From NCBI RefSeq assembly GCF_001278075.1, contig NZ_CP011340.1, positions 310,001 to 374,000 of the forward strand: a DNA stretch of 64,000 bases, read 5' to 3'. Positions within the stretch are counted from its first letter, which is position 1. Every line of letters starts with the position of its first letter. A program made the translations under genes and the position numbers. The stretch is from Streptomyces pristinaespiralis (lineage in GTDB: Bacteria; Actinomycetota; Actinomycetes; Streptomycetales; Streptomycetaceae). This document shows positions 1-7,140 of the stretch, piece after piece. The notes beneath the pieces are model-generated. The model did no database searches. It saw only the letters and a program-made list of their open reading frames with translations, and was not told the DNA's origin.

Positions 1-1133
1 CAGGTGCGGGTCAGGGCCTGAACCGCGGTGAGGGTCTCTGCCGGGCCCGGCAGGGCGGCCAGTTCGGCGGCGAGGGTTCCGGCGCGCCGGGCGTAGGAGG
101 GGGTGGCCAGCATGTCGCGGCAGGCGGCGGCGACGGTCTCGGGGCCGTCCTCGCCCGGTGGCAGGACGCGGGCCGCGCCGTAGGCGGCCAGGCGCTGGTT
201 GGGGGCGAGGACCTTCGGCATGGTGGGGACGACGAGCTGCGGCACACCCGCGTGCACGGCCGTCAGCGCGCTCTGGCCGCCGCCGGAGTGCACGAGCAGG
301 TCGCAGGTGTGCAGGACCGTGTCCAGCGGCAGCCAGCCGGCGCGCAGGCCGGGGTGCCGTTCGCGCAGGGCCGCCGCGACGTCCTCGGGGGCGGCGGCGA
401 CGACTTCCACGTCCGGACCGGCGACGTGGGAGACGAGGGCGTCGAGGTGGTCGAACTCGTAGTCCTTGCTGACCCGGCTGCCCGCCGTCACGCAGACCCG
501 GCGCCGCTGGGAGGGGGTGTACATCCAGCGTTCCAGCGGCTGCTGGCGGCCGCAGGGCACGAACCGCATGGTCCGGCCGGCGGGTGCGCCGGGGTCCGCG
601 ACGCTGGGCGGGCAGATGTCGATCCACAGGTCAGGCGCGGGCAGGGACGTCAGGCCCAGGGCCCTGAGTTCGGGGGCCAGTTCGTCCTCGGCGCCCCGGT
701 CCATCTCGGCGGGCTCGCCCATGTCCCAGGCGTGCCGCACGTACGGGATCTTCAGCTCGGCGGCCAGCAGCGCGGCGCCGAAGGCGAGGGTGCCGCCGAC
801 GACGGCGTCCGGGCGCCAGTCGCGGCCCGCCTCCCGCAGCGCGGGCAGGCTGCCGGCGGCCAGCCGGCCGAAGCCGCGGCCGCCGAAGTGCATCCTCTCC
901 CCCGCGTCCGCCGGCAGCGTCAGCGCGGTGCCGTCGCGGTCGGCCAGCATGAAGTCGCGCATCGTCCGCTCGGTGACGGGCGCGGCGGGCAGTCCGGCGG
1001 AGGTGATGACGCCGCTCATGTCGGCGGTGGCCGCCATGAGCACCTGGTGGCCGGCGTTGCGGGCGGCGGTGGCCAGCGGCACGAGGGCGAACACGGTGGC
1101 CGGACTGCCGCCGGCGAGGAAGAGGATCCGCAT
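1..1133 (-). CDS. GT1-family glycosyltransferase (C-terminus beyond window)
   Basis: Glycosyltransferase of the GT-B fold (EryCIII/DesVII-like) that would transfer a deoxysugar from a dTDP-sugar onto a polyketide aglycone in the cytoplasm. The reading starts at ATG 1133 with MRILFLAGG, the usual N-terminal Rossmann strand, and stays open to base 1. About 377 residues are visible and the last few tens are missing. The donor-binding half carries HSGGGQSAL and then AGVPQLVVP, a GT1 signature. Only 3 bases separate its start from the stop of the upstream reductase/hemerythrin gene and I see no clear Shine-Dalgarno, so translation is probably coupled. The adjacent rmlA/rmlB genes fit a dTDP-deoxyhexose donor. 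The sugar and the acceptor position cannot be told from sequence. Confidence 0.9.
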   Translation of the reverse strand, partial: MRILFLAGGSPATVFALVPLATAARNAGHQVLMAATADMSGVITSAGLPAAPVTERTMRDFMLADRDGTALTLPADAGERMHFGGRGFGRLAAGSLPALREAGRDWRPDAVVGGTLAFGAALLAAELKIPYVRHAWDMGEPAEMDRGAEDELAPELRALGLTSLPAPDLWIDICPPSVADPGAPAGRTMRFVPCGRQQPLERWMYTPSQRRRVCVTAGSRVSKDYEFDHLDALVSHVAGPDVEVVAAAPEDVAAALRERHPGLRAGWLPLDTVLHTCDLLVHSGGGQSALTAVHAGVPQLVVPTMPKVLAPNQRLAAYGAARVLPPGEDGPETVAAACRDMLATPSYARRAGTLAAELAALPGPAETLTAVQALTRT

Positions 1134-1136
1134 GGT

Positions 1137-2060
1137 TCAGGCCGGGGGCGCGCCGCGGTGGGCGGGGGCGAAGGCCAGTGCGTCGAGCGCGGCGACGACC
1201 GCGGCCTCCTCGTGGTCGAAGTGGCGCTCCAGTTCGCCGGTCAGGCGCTCCAGCTCGTGTTGCAGGCCCTGCGGGTCGCCCGGCTCCAGGCGGGTGACGA
1301 GGTCGGCGATGTCGCCGCGCAGCTGTGAGACGACCTTGTGCTCCTCGCGGAGCTTGGCCAGGGTCGGCGCGAGGCCGGGGAACTTCGACTCCAGGACGGG
1401 GAAGGCGCCCTGGTCCTCGCCGCCGTGGTGGACCTCCAGCGCCTTGCAGAAGCTGAGGCAGTTGTCGCGCAGCTGCTGCAGCAGGGTGCTGTCGCCGATG
1501 TCGACGGTGTCGGCGCGTCCGGCGGCGAAGTCGGCGACCTGGCGGCGCAGTTCGGCGATCTCGCCGCGCAGCCAGCCGTGGATCTCGGTCAGTTCCTGGC
1601 CCAGGCCGCGGGCGCGGCGCCCGTCGTCGTAGGTCTCGGTCTCGAGGACGACGACGGGGATGATCCGCTCGGTGTTCTTCTGGTAGTCGGCGTAGCCGGG
1701 GGCGATCCCGCAGGCCTTCGCGAAGACCCGTTCCCGCTCCTCGCCCTCCAGGACGGTGGCCCTGGCCTGGTACTTCTCGGTGCCGACCTCGACGGTCAGG
1801 AGGGGGTTGGCGCGCAGGTTGTGGTACCAGGCGGGGTTCTTGGGGCCGCCGCCCGCCGAGGCGATGACGACGCCCTTGCCGTCGATCTCCATGTAGCCGA
1901 CGGGGCTGGTGGTCGCGCGGCCGCTCCTGGCGCCGGCGGTGGTCAGCAGCGCCAGGGTGCCGCCCGCGAACGGTCCGCCGACCTTGCCGCCGTTGGCCCG
2001 GAACTCCTCGACGACCGGCCGGTTCCAGTCCGCGACAAAGGGCTGCAGCTCGTCTGCCAT
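1137..2060 (-). CDS. Fusion of F420-type nitroreductase (DDN-like) and hemerythrin HHE domain
   Basis: A 307-residue two-domain protein. Residues about 1-145 resemble the deazaflavin-dependent nitroreductase (Ddn/PNPOx-like) family, with LALLTTAGARSGR, NPAWYHNLRANP and a C-terminal QKNTERIIPVVVL. That family uses F420H2 to reduce quinones or enones. Residues about 155-300 resemble a hemerythrin-like four-helix bundle with the iron-ligand pattern HGW...HHGGED...REEHK...HFDHEE, a possible di-iron or O2-binding centre. ATG 2060 is preceded by a purine-rich stretch and starts a unit that continues into the glycosyltransferase. A candidate SARP-type operator lies about 105-135 bases upstream. The fusion is seen directly. 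A role in polyketide redox tailoring, or in sensing or scavenging oxygen during quinone chemistry, is inference. Confidence 0.8.
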   Translation of the reverse strand: MADELQPFVADWNRPVVEEFRANGGKVGGPFAGGTLALLTTAGARSGRATTSPVGYMEIDGKGVVIASAGGGPKNPAWYHNLRANPLLTVEVGTEKYQARATVLEGEERERVFAKACGIAPGYADYQKNTERIIPVVVLETETYDDGRRARGLGQELTEIHGWLRGEIAELRRQVADFAAGRADTVDIGDSTLLQQLRDNCLSFCKALEVHHGGEDQGAFPVLESKFPGLAPTLAKLREEHKVVSQLRGDIADLVTRLEPGDPQGLQHELERLTGELERHFDHEEAAVVAALDALAFAPAHRGAPPA

Positions 2061-2122
2061 GGAAATGCGTTCTCCTCGGTTGTTGCGTCAGTGTTCGAAC
2101 CGGCGGGGCACCGGTTCGACGA

Positions 2123-2147
2123 TCACCGGCCGGTCACCGGCCGGTCA
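2123..2147. repeat. Two 11-bp direct repeats TCACCGGCCGG before the reductase gene
   Basis: TCACCGGCCGG occurs twice head to tail at 2123-2133 and 2134-2144, followed by TCA. Each unit contains the palindrome ACCGGCCGGT. The repeat lies across the 3' end of rmlB and the 5' flank of the gene starting at 2060, between the heptamer array at 2166-2194 and that start. The 11-bp period equals one helical turn and suggests a protein-binding site. A related GACCGGCCGGTC occurs at 16106-16117, in another divergent promoter region. Confidence 0.4.
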
Positions 2148-3152
2148 AGGATGGCCGCCGGTTCCTCGACCGGCGCTCGAGCGCTCCTCGAGCGGCTGCC
2201 ACCAGGCGCGGTTGTCGCGGTACCAGGCGACGGTGCGGGCCAGGCCGTCGGTGAAGTCGGTGCGCGGTTCGTAGCCCAGTTCGCGGGTGATCTTGCGGCA
2301 GTCGACCGAGTAGCGCCGGTCGTGGCCCTTGCGGTCGGCGACGTGGTCGACGCTGGACCAGTCGGCGTCGCAGGCGTCCAGGAGCAGTGCGGTGAGTTCC
2401 TTGTTGGACAGTTCGGTGCCGCCGCCGATGTTGTAGACCTCGCCGGAGCGGCCCTTGGTGCGGACGAGTTCGATGCCCCGGACGTGGTCGTCGACGTGCA
2501 GCCAGTCGCGGACGTTGCCGCCGTCGCCGTACAGCGGCACGCGGCGGCCCGTGAGGAGGCGGGTGATGAACAGCGGGACGACCTTCTCCGGGTACTGGTG
2601 CGGCCCGTAGTTGTTGGAGCAGCGGGTGATGCGCACGTCGAGGCCGTGGGTGCGGTGGTGGGCCAGGGCGATGAGGTCGCTCGAGGCCTTGGCGGCGGAG
2701 TAGGGGGAGTTGGGGGCGAGGGGGTCGGTCTCGGGCCAGGAGCCGATGTCGATCGAGCCGTACACCTCGTCGGTGGAGATGTGGACGAAGGTGGTGGGGC
2801 CGTGGCGCAGGGCCGCGTCCAGCAGGGTCTGGGTGCCGGCGACGTTGGTGCGGACGAAGTCGGCCGCGCCGGCGATGGAGCGGTCGACGTGGGACTCGGC
2901 GGCGAAGTGGACGACCTGGTCGTGGCGGGGCATCAGGGTGTCGACGAGGCCGGCGTCGCAGATGTCGCCGTGGACGAAGGTGAACCGGGGGTTGTCGCGG
3001 ACGGCGTCGAGGTTGGCCGGGTTGCCGGCGTAGGTGAGCGCGTCGAGGACGGTGACGGTCACGTCCGGGTCGCCGTGGGGGCCCAGGAGGGTGCGCACGT
3101 AGTGGGAGCCGATGAAGCCGGCTCCGCCGGTCACCAGGATTCGGGTCGTCAT
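2145..3152 (-). CDS. rmlB: dTDP-glucose 4,6-dehydratase
   Basis: Converts dTDP-D-glucose to dTDP-4-keto-6-deoxy-D-glucose, the branch point of deoxysugar biosynthesis, using bound NAD. The protein is 335 residues, normal for the family. An extended SDR fold is shown by GGAGFIGSH near the N-terminus, STDEVYGS carrying the catalytic Asp-Glu pair, and SPYSAAKASSD carrying the YxxxK dyad. The ATG at 3152 overlaps the stop of rmlA by four bases (ATGA), so the two are translationally coupled. With the two glycosyltransferases it indicates a glycosylated product. No later sugar-tailoring genes are in the window, so they probably lie left of base 1. The last 30 bases of the gene double as a candidate SARP-binding array. 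Confidence 0.95.
   Translation of the reverse strand: MTTRILVTGGAGFIGSHYVRTLLGPHGDPDVTVTVLDALTYAGNPANLDAVRDNPRFTFVHGDICDAGLVDTLMPRHDQVVHFAAESHVDRSIAGAADFVRTNVAGTQTLLDAALRHGPTTFVHISTDEVYGSIDIGSWPETDPLAPNSPYSAAKASSDLIALAHHRTHGLDVRITRCSNNYGPHQYPEKVVPLFITRLLTGRRVPLYGDGGNVRDWLHVDDHVRGIELVRTKGRSGEVYNIGGGTELSNKELTALLLDACDADWSSVDHVADRKGHDRRYSVDCRKITRELGYEPRTDFTDGLARTVAWYRDNRAWWQPLEERSSAGRGTGGHP
2166..2194 (-). promoter_or_regulatory. Candidate SARP operator (three heptamers, 11-bp spacing)
   Basis: On the minus strand TCGAGGA, TCGAGCG and TCGAGGA occur at exactly 11-bp intervals with 4-bp spacers. This matches the TCGAGNN direct repeats bound by ActII-ORF4/DnrI-type SARPs. A weak -10-like CATCCT follows 9 bp downstream (plus coordinates 2148-2153). 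The array lies inside the 3' end of rmlB and points at the gene starting at 2060. Two SARP genes are encoded in this window. Confidence 0.45.
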
Positions 3153-4216
3153 GAGGAGATCTGCACCTTGCTGTGGTCGCCGAGGATGAGCCGGTTGGTG
3201 GCCGGTATCCGCGGGGCGGGGGTGACGGTCACGCTGCGTCCGATGAGGGAGGCCTGGACGCGGGGCACGCCTTCGAGGCGGGAGTCGCGCAGCACGATGG
3301 AGAATTCGATCTCGCTGTCCTCGATGAGGCAGTTCTCCGCGATCGAGGTGTAGGGGCCGACGTAGGAGCCGCTGATGAGGGTGCCCGTGCCGATGACGGC
3401 GGGGCCGACGATGCGTGAGCCGCGGACCTCCGCGCCGGCCTCGACGCGGACCCGGCCGATGAGTTCGCTGGCGGCGTCGACGGTGCCGGCGGTGTGCGGT
3501 TCGATGCCTTCGAGGACGGACCGGTTCACCTCGAGCATGTCGGTGACGTTGCCGGTGTCCTTCCAGTAGCCGCTGATCGTCGTGGAGCGCACGTCGTGCC
3601 CGTCGTCGATGAGCCGCTGGATGGCGTGGGTGATCTCCAGTTCGCCGCGCTCCGACGGTTCGATGGCGCGGACCGCCTCGTGCACGGCGGGGGTGAACAG
3701 GTAGATGCCGACGAGCGCGAGGTCGCTCTTGGGTTTGGCGGGCTTCTCCTCCAGGCCCACGACCCGTCCCTCGTCGTCGAGTTCGGCGACGCCGAACGCG
3801 GACGGGTCGGGCACCCGGGTCAGCAGGATCTGCGCGTCGGGGCGTTCGGCGCGGAACCCGGTGACGAGGTCGGCGATGCCGCCGACGACGAAGTTGTCGC
3901 CGAGGTACATGACGAAGTCGTCGTCGGCGAGGAACTCGCGGGCGATCAGCACCGCGTGGGCGAGGCCGAGGGGTGCCTCCTGCGGCAGGTAGGTCACCTC
4001 CAGGCCGAATCGTGCGCCGTCGCCGACGGCGTCGCGGATCTCGTCGGCGGTGTCGCCGACGACGATGCCGACCTCGGTGATGCCGGCTTCCGCGACGGCT
4101 TCCAGGACGTAGTAGAGGACGGGCTTGTTGGCCACCGGGACCAGTTGCTTGGGCGCGGTGTGGGTGAAGGGCCGCAGGCGCGTGCCTGAACCTCCGGACA
4201 GGACGAGAGCCTTCAT
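3149..4216 (-). CDS. rmlA: Glucose-1-phosphate thymidylyltransferase (long StrD/DesIII type)
   Basis: Makes dTDP-D-glucose from glucose 1-phosphate and dTTP, the first committed step of deoxysugar supply. The 355-residue length, with a C-terminal beta-helix-like extension (hexapeptide-type repeats around GRVRVEAGAEVRGSRIVGPA), is the long form common in antibiotic clusters rather than the ~290-residue cell-wall form. The nucleotidyltransferase signature is GGSGTRLRPFT near the N-terminus with PKQLVPVANKP after it. The LGDNF motif and the EKP motif are also present. It is first in the rmlA-rmlB pair and is read away from the divergent beta-propeller/ketoreductase operon. The intergenic region upstream holds a heptamer array at 4241-4269. 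Confidence 0.95.
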   Translation of the reverse strand: MKALVLSGGSGTRLRPFTHTAPKQLVPVANKPVLYYVLEAVAEAGITEVGIVVGDTADEIRDAVGDGARFGLEVTYLPQEAPLGLAHAVLIAREFLADDDFVMYLGDNFVVGGIADLVTGFRAERPDAQILLTRVPDPSAFGVAELDDEGRVVGLEEKPAKPKSDLALVGIYLFTPAVHEAVRAIEPSERGELEITHAIQRLIDDGHDVRSTTISGYWKDTGNVTDMLEVNRSVLEGIEPHTAGTVDAASELIGRVRVEAGAEVRGSRIVGPAVIGTGTLISGSYVGPYTSIAENCLIEDSEIEFSIVLRDSRLEGVPRVQASLIGRSVTVTPAPRIPATNRLILGDHSKVQISS

Positions 4217-4238
4217 GGCCCGGACGCTATGGGGCCGC

Positions 4239-4269
4239 GCTCAAATCCGGCTGGGGACCGGATCGGGCG
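4239..4269 (+). promoter_or_regulatory. Candidate regulator box with 11-bp periodic heptamers, divergent promoter region
   Basis: TCAAATC (4241), TGGGGAC (4252) and TCGGGCG (4263) are spaced exactly 11 bp apart, in the 198-bp region between divergent rmlA and the exported beta-propeller gene. The core GCTCAAATSCGSCTGG recurs on the minus strand at about 16081-16099 in another promoter region. The pattern fits a SARP-type direct-repeat operator. No convincing -10 box is visible. The rest of 4217-4414 holds the leader of the plus-strand operon and no other obvious element. Confidence 0.35.
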
Positions 4270-4414
4270 CAGGCGGACCTCCGCTCCAGCACGTGTCCAT
4301 GACCGGGCCCCGCCCGCCGTGTCGGTGGCACAGTCGCACCTCGACGGATGACCGAAAACCAGGGTCGGCCGGAAAGGACCGGACGACCCGAGTCGGAAAC
4401 GGGAGACATTCGCC

Positions 4415-5431
4415 ATGCACAGCACACTGTCCCGGCGCCGCCTGCTGGGGCTCGGCGCAGCCCTGGGTGCCGGCGCCGCGTTCGCCGGCCCGGCCGCCGC
4501 GAACGCCTGGGCCGCGGCGCCCCGGCCCCGGGGCCCGGGGGCGTGGCCGGTCAGGATCGAGCTGCCGACCGGGTTCCACCCGGGCGGTGTCGCCGCCGGC
4601 CGGCTGCCCTACGCGTACTACGGCTCCCTGTTCGGCGGGGAGATCTACCGGGCCGATCTGGCCACCGGGCGGGGCGAGGTGATCTCCCCCGACCTGGGCG
4701 AGGGCAACAGCGCGGCGGGCATCGCGCTCGACTGCCGCGGGCGGCTGTTCATCAGCGGCGCCTACAGCGGCCTGGCGCGGGTGATGGACGTGACCACCGG
4801 CCGGGACCTCGCCTCGTACCGGCTGGGCGGTGAGGGCACGGTCGTCGCCGATGTGGCGGTGCTGGCGGACGCGGCCTACGTCACCGACGCCTTCCGCCCG
4901 GTGCTGTACCGGATCCCGCTGGGGCCGCGCGGTGAACTGCCGTCGGCGCGGCAGGTGGAGAGTGTGCCGCTGTCCGGTGACTGGGTGCAGGGCGCTCCGG
5001 GCGAGGTGACGGCGCTGGGGATCTCGCCGACGCCGGACGGCCGGGCGCTGATCGTGGTGCACCTGCTCGCCGGGGGCGCTCTGATGCGGGTGGATCCGGC
5101 CACCGGCGCCGCCCTGCGGATCCCGCTCGGCGGCGCCGTGCTGCCGTCCGGCAACGGCATCCGGCTCGACGGCACCACCGCGTACGTCGCCCAGCGCGAC
5201 GCGGTCGATGTGCTGCGGCTGGACGCGGCCGGCACCCGTGCCGTGCCGGTCACCCGGATCACCGACCCCGACTTCGACGGGCCGTCGGCCGTCGCCGTCC
5301 ACGGCGACCGGCTCTACGTGTCGAACTTCGGCCCGACGACGCCGACCCACCAGACCCCGTACCACTCGACCGCCGTGCCCCTGGTACGGCGCACCCACCG
5401 CAGCGCACACACACAGGAGGAGACGGCATGA
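4415..5431 (+). CDS. Tat-exported beta-propeller protein (SMP-30/NHL-like), function unknown
   Basis: 338 residues. The N-terminus SRRRLLGLGAALGAGAAFAG is a twin-arginine signal, followed by an Ala/Pro-rich cleavage region near residue 35, so the protein is predicted to be exported folded. The mature part is a run of repeated strand-turn units, such as GEIYRADLATGRG, GRLFISGAYSG and ADAAYVTDAFRPVLYRI, typical of six-bladed gluconolactonase/strictosidine-synthase-like propellers. The ATG at 4415 follows a GGGAG ribosome site. Its stop overlaps the ketoreductase start (ATGA), so it is first in a ketoreductase operon. Propellers of this type can act as lactonases or cyclases. A late extracytoplasmic step on the product is inference, and no catalytic residues could be assigned. 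Confidence 0.75.
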   Translation: MHSTLSRRRLLGLGAALGAGAAFAGPAAANAWAAAPRPRGPGAWPVRIELPTGFHPGGVAAGRLPYAYYGSLFGGEIYRADLATGRGEVISPDLGEGNSAAGIALDCRGRLFISGAYSGLARVMDVTTGRDLASYRLGGEGTVVADVAVLADAAYVTDAFRPVLYRIPLGPRGELPSARQVESVPLSGDWVQGAPGEVTALGISPTPDGRALIVVHLLAGGALMRVDPATGAALRIPLGGAVLPSGNGIRLDGTTAYVAQRDAVDVLRLDAAGTRAVPVTRITDPDFDGPSAVAVHGDRLYVSNFGPTTPTHQTPYHSTAVPLVRRTHRSAHTQEETA

Positions 5432-6237
5432 GCGAGACCACCAAGGGCCAGGGCGGGACGCGGGAGCAGCGGGTCGCGCTGGTGACGGGCGGCACCAGCG
5501 GCATCGGTCTGGAGATCGTGCGGCGGCTGGCGTCGGCGGGGACGCCGGTGCATCTGTGCGGTCGTTCGCAGGAGACGGTGAGCAGCACGGTCAAGGAGCT
5601 CGTGGAGGAGGGCCTCGCGGTCACCGGCTCGGTGTGCGACGTGCGGGAGCAGGAGCAGATCGCGGAGCTGGTGCGCACGGTCGTCGAGCAGCACGGTCCG
5701 ATACGGATCCTGGTCAACAACGCCGGCCGCAGCGGCGGGGGTCCGACCGCGGAGATCACCGACGAGCTGTGGACCGATGTCATCGCCACCAATCTGACCA
5801 GTGTCTTCCGGGTCACCAAGGAAGTGTTGACGGCGGGCGGGATGCAGGAGGCGGGCCGCGGCCGGATCATCAACATCGCCTCGACGGGCGGCAAGCAGGG
5901 CGTGGTCCTGGCGGCCCCGTACTCGGCGTCCAAGCACGGTGTGGTGGGCTTCAGCAAGGCGCTCGGCCTGGAGCTGGCCCGTACCGGCATCACCGTCAAC
6001 GCGGTGTGCCCCGGTTTCGTCGAGACGCCGATGGCGGAGAAGGTCCGTGCCGGTTACGCGGGCGCGTGGGGGGTCACCGAGCAGGAGGCGTACGAGCGCA
6101 TCACCACCCGGGTGCCCAACGGCCGTTACGTGCAGGTGCGGGAGGTCGCCGCGATGGTCGAGTACCTGGTCGGCGAGGACGCGGCGGCCGTGACCGCGCA
6201 GGCGCTCAATGTCTGCGGCGGCCTGGGCAACTACTGA
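5428..6237 (+). CDS. ActIII-type polyketide C9 ketoreductase
   Basis: An SDR of 269 residues that closely follows ActIII, the NADPH-dependent reductase that reduces the C9 carbonyl of the nascent poly-beta-ketone on ACP in type II PKS pathways. Seen: TGGTSGIG cofactor loop, NNAGRSGGG (the ActIII stereocontrol loop is PGGG; here Pro is Ser), IASTGG with the catalytic Ser, YSASK with Tyr and Lys, and the family C-terminus CGGLGNY. The start at 5428 overlaps the propeller stop. Presence of this enzyme argues that at least one of the two KS/CLF sets makes an aromatic polyketide reduced at C9. It is about 3 kb from KS/CLF set 1 and co-oriented with it. Confidence 0.93.
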   Translation: MSETTKGQGGTREQRVALVTGGTSGIGLEIVRRLASAGTPVHLCGRSQETVSSTVKELVEEGLAVTGSVCDVREQEQIAELVRTVVEQHGPIRILVNNAGRSGGGPTAEITDELWTDVIATNLTSVFRVTKEVLTAGGMQEAGRGRIINIASTGGKQGVVLAAPYSASKHGVVGFSKALGLELARTGITVNAVCPGFVETPMAEKVRAGYAGAWGVTEQEAYERITTRVPNGRYVQVREVAAMVEYLVGEDAAAVTAQALNVCGGLGNY

Positions 6238-6271
6238 CCGGCACGTCCTCGAGAGCAGGGAGCACCTGGTG

Positions 6272-7015
6272 ATGAGCACTCAGCGACGCGTGGCCCTGGT
6301 GACGGGTTCGTCGACGGGCATCGGCGAGACGGTGGCCCGCAGGCTGGCCGCCGAGAACATCAGCGTCGTCGTCAACTCGGCGCGTTCGGTGGAGGCGGGC
6401 GAGAAGGTGGCGGCGTCGCTGCCCGACGCCCTGTACGTCCAGGCGGACGTCTCGGACGAGGACCAGGCCCGCCGGCTGGTGGCCCGTGCCGTCGAGCACT
6501 ACGGGCGTCTGGACATCCTGGTCAACAACGCCGGTGTGACGCGGGCGGTTCCGCACGCGGATCTGGAGGCGGCGAGTCCGGCGGTGTGGCGGGAGATCTT
6601 CGATCTGAACGTCTTCGGCACCTGGCAGACGACGGTGGCCGCGATGCCGGCGCTGCGCGAGAGCGGCGAGGGCGTGGTGGTCAACGTCTCCTCGGTGGCC
6701 GGCAGCCGGCCGACGGGCAGTTCGATCCCGTACGCGGTGAGCAAGGCGGCCGTGGAGCACATGACCCGTCTGCTCGCGGTGGCGATGGGCCCCCAGGTGC
6801 GGGTCAACGCGGTCGCGCCGGGTCTGGTGGAAACGGGCTGGACCGAGGGCAGCGACTTCTTCGCGGCCATCGCCGAGCAGGTCGCCGCGGTCGCCCCGCT
6901 GCGGCGTGTGGGCCGGCCGGAGGACGTCTCGGAAGCGGTCCTGTCGCTGATCCGTGCCACGTACACGACGGGTCAGGTCCTGATGGTCGACGGGGGCGGC
7001 ACCCTGGTCCGCTGA
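6272..7015 (+). CDS. Short-chain dehydrogenase/reductase, second ketoreductase
   Basis: A 247-residue classical SDR with TGSSTGIG (NAD(P) loop), NNAG, VNVSSVAGS (catalytic Ser), YAVSK (Tyr and Lys) and a VDGGG C-terminus. It is closer to FabG-like or quinone/naphthol-type reductases than to ActIII and probably reduces a second carbonyl during tailoring. The preferred start is ATG 6272, preceded by an AGGGAG site 10 bases upstream; GTG 6269 is the alternative. It is third and last in the operon that begins with the exported propeller. A strong hairpin follows 80 bases after its stop. Substrate position is not predictable. Confidence 0.85.
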   Translation: MSTQRRVALVTGSSTGIGETVARRLAAENISVVVNSARSVEAGEKVAASLPDALYVQADVSDEDQARRLVARAVEHYGRLDILVNNAGVTRAVPHADLEAASPAVWREIFDLNVFGTWQTTVAAMPALRESGEGVVVNVSSVAGSRPTGSSIPYAVSKAAVEHMTRLLAVAMGPQVRVNAVAPGLVETGWTEGSDFFAAIAEQVAAVAPLRRVGRPEDVSEAVLSLIRATYTTGQVLMVDGGGTLVR

Positions 7016-7096
7016 CCTGCCCCGGCCCCTGTCCCGGTTTCCGTGCGGGCGGGGGCCGGGGCTTCGTCGGCACACGGTCCGGGGCGGTGAACGGGG

Positions 7097-7128
7097 CCCC
7101 CGCCCCGGCAGGGGGTCCGGGGCGGGGG
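7097..7128. terminator. Hairpin between convergent genes
   Basis: CCCCCGCCCCGG (7097-7108) pairs perfectly with CCGGGGCGGGGG (7117-7128) across an 8-base loop. It sits between the convergent stops of the SDR (7015) and the LLM oxidoreductase (7141). There is no T-run, as is common for streptomycete terminators. Confidence 0.6.
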
Positions 7129-7140
7129 TGTCTCGGGGGC

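Noticed and set aside
252..3353. Long plus-strand open frames opposite the glycosyltransferase, reductase and rmlB genes
   Set aside because: They are Gly/Val/Ala-rich antisense shadows caused by high GC; no ribosome sites or domains, while the minus-strand genes have clear families.
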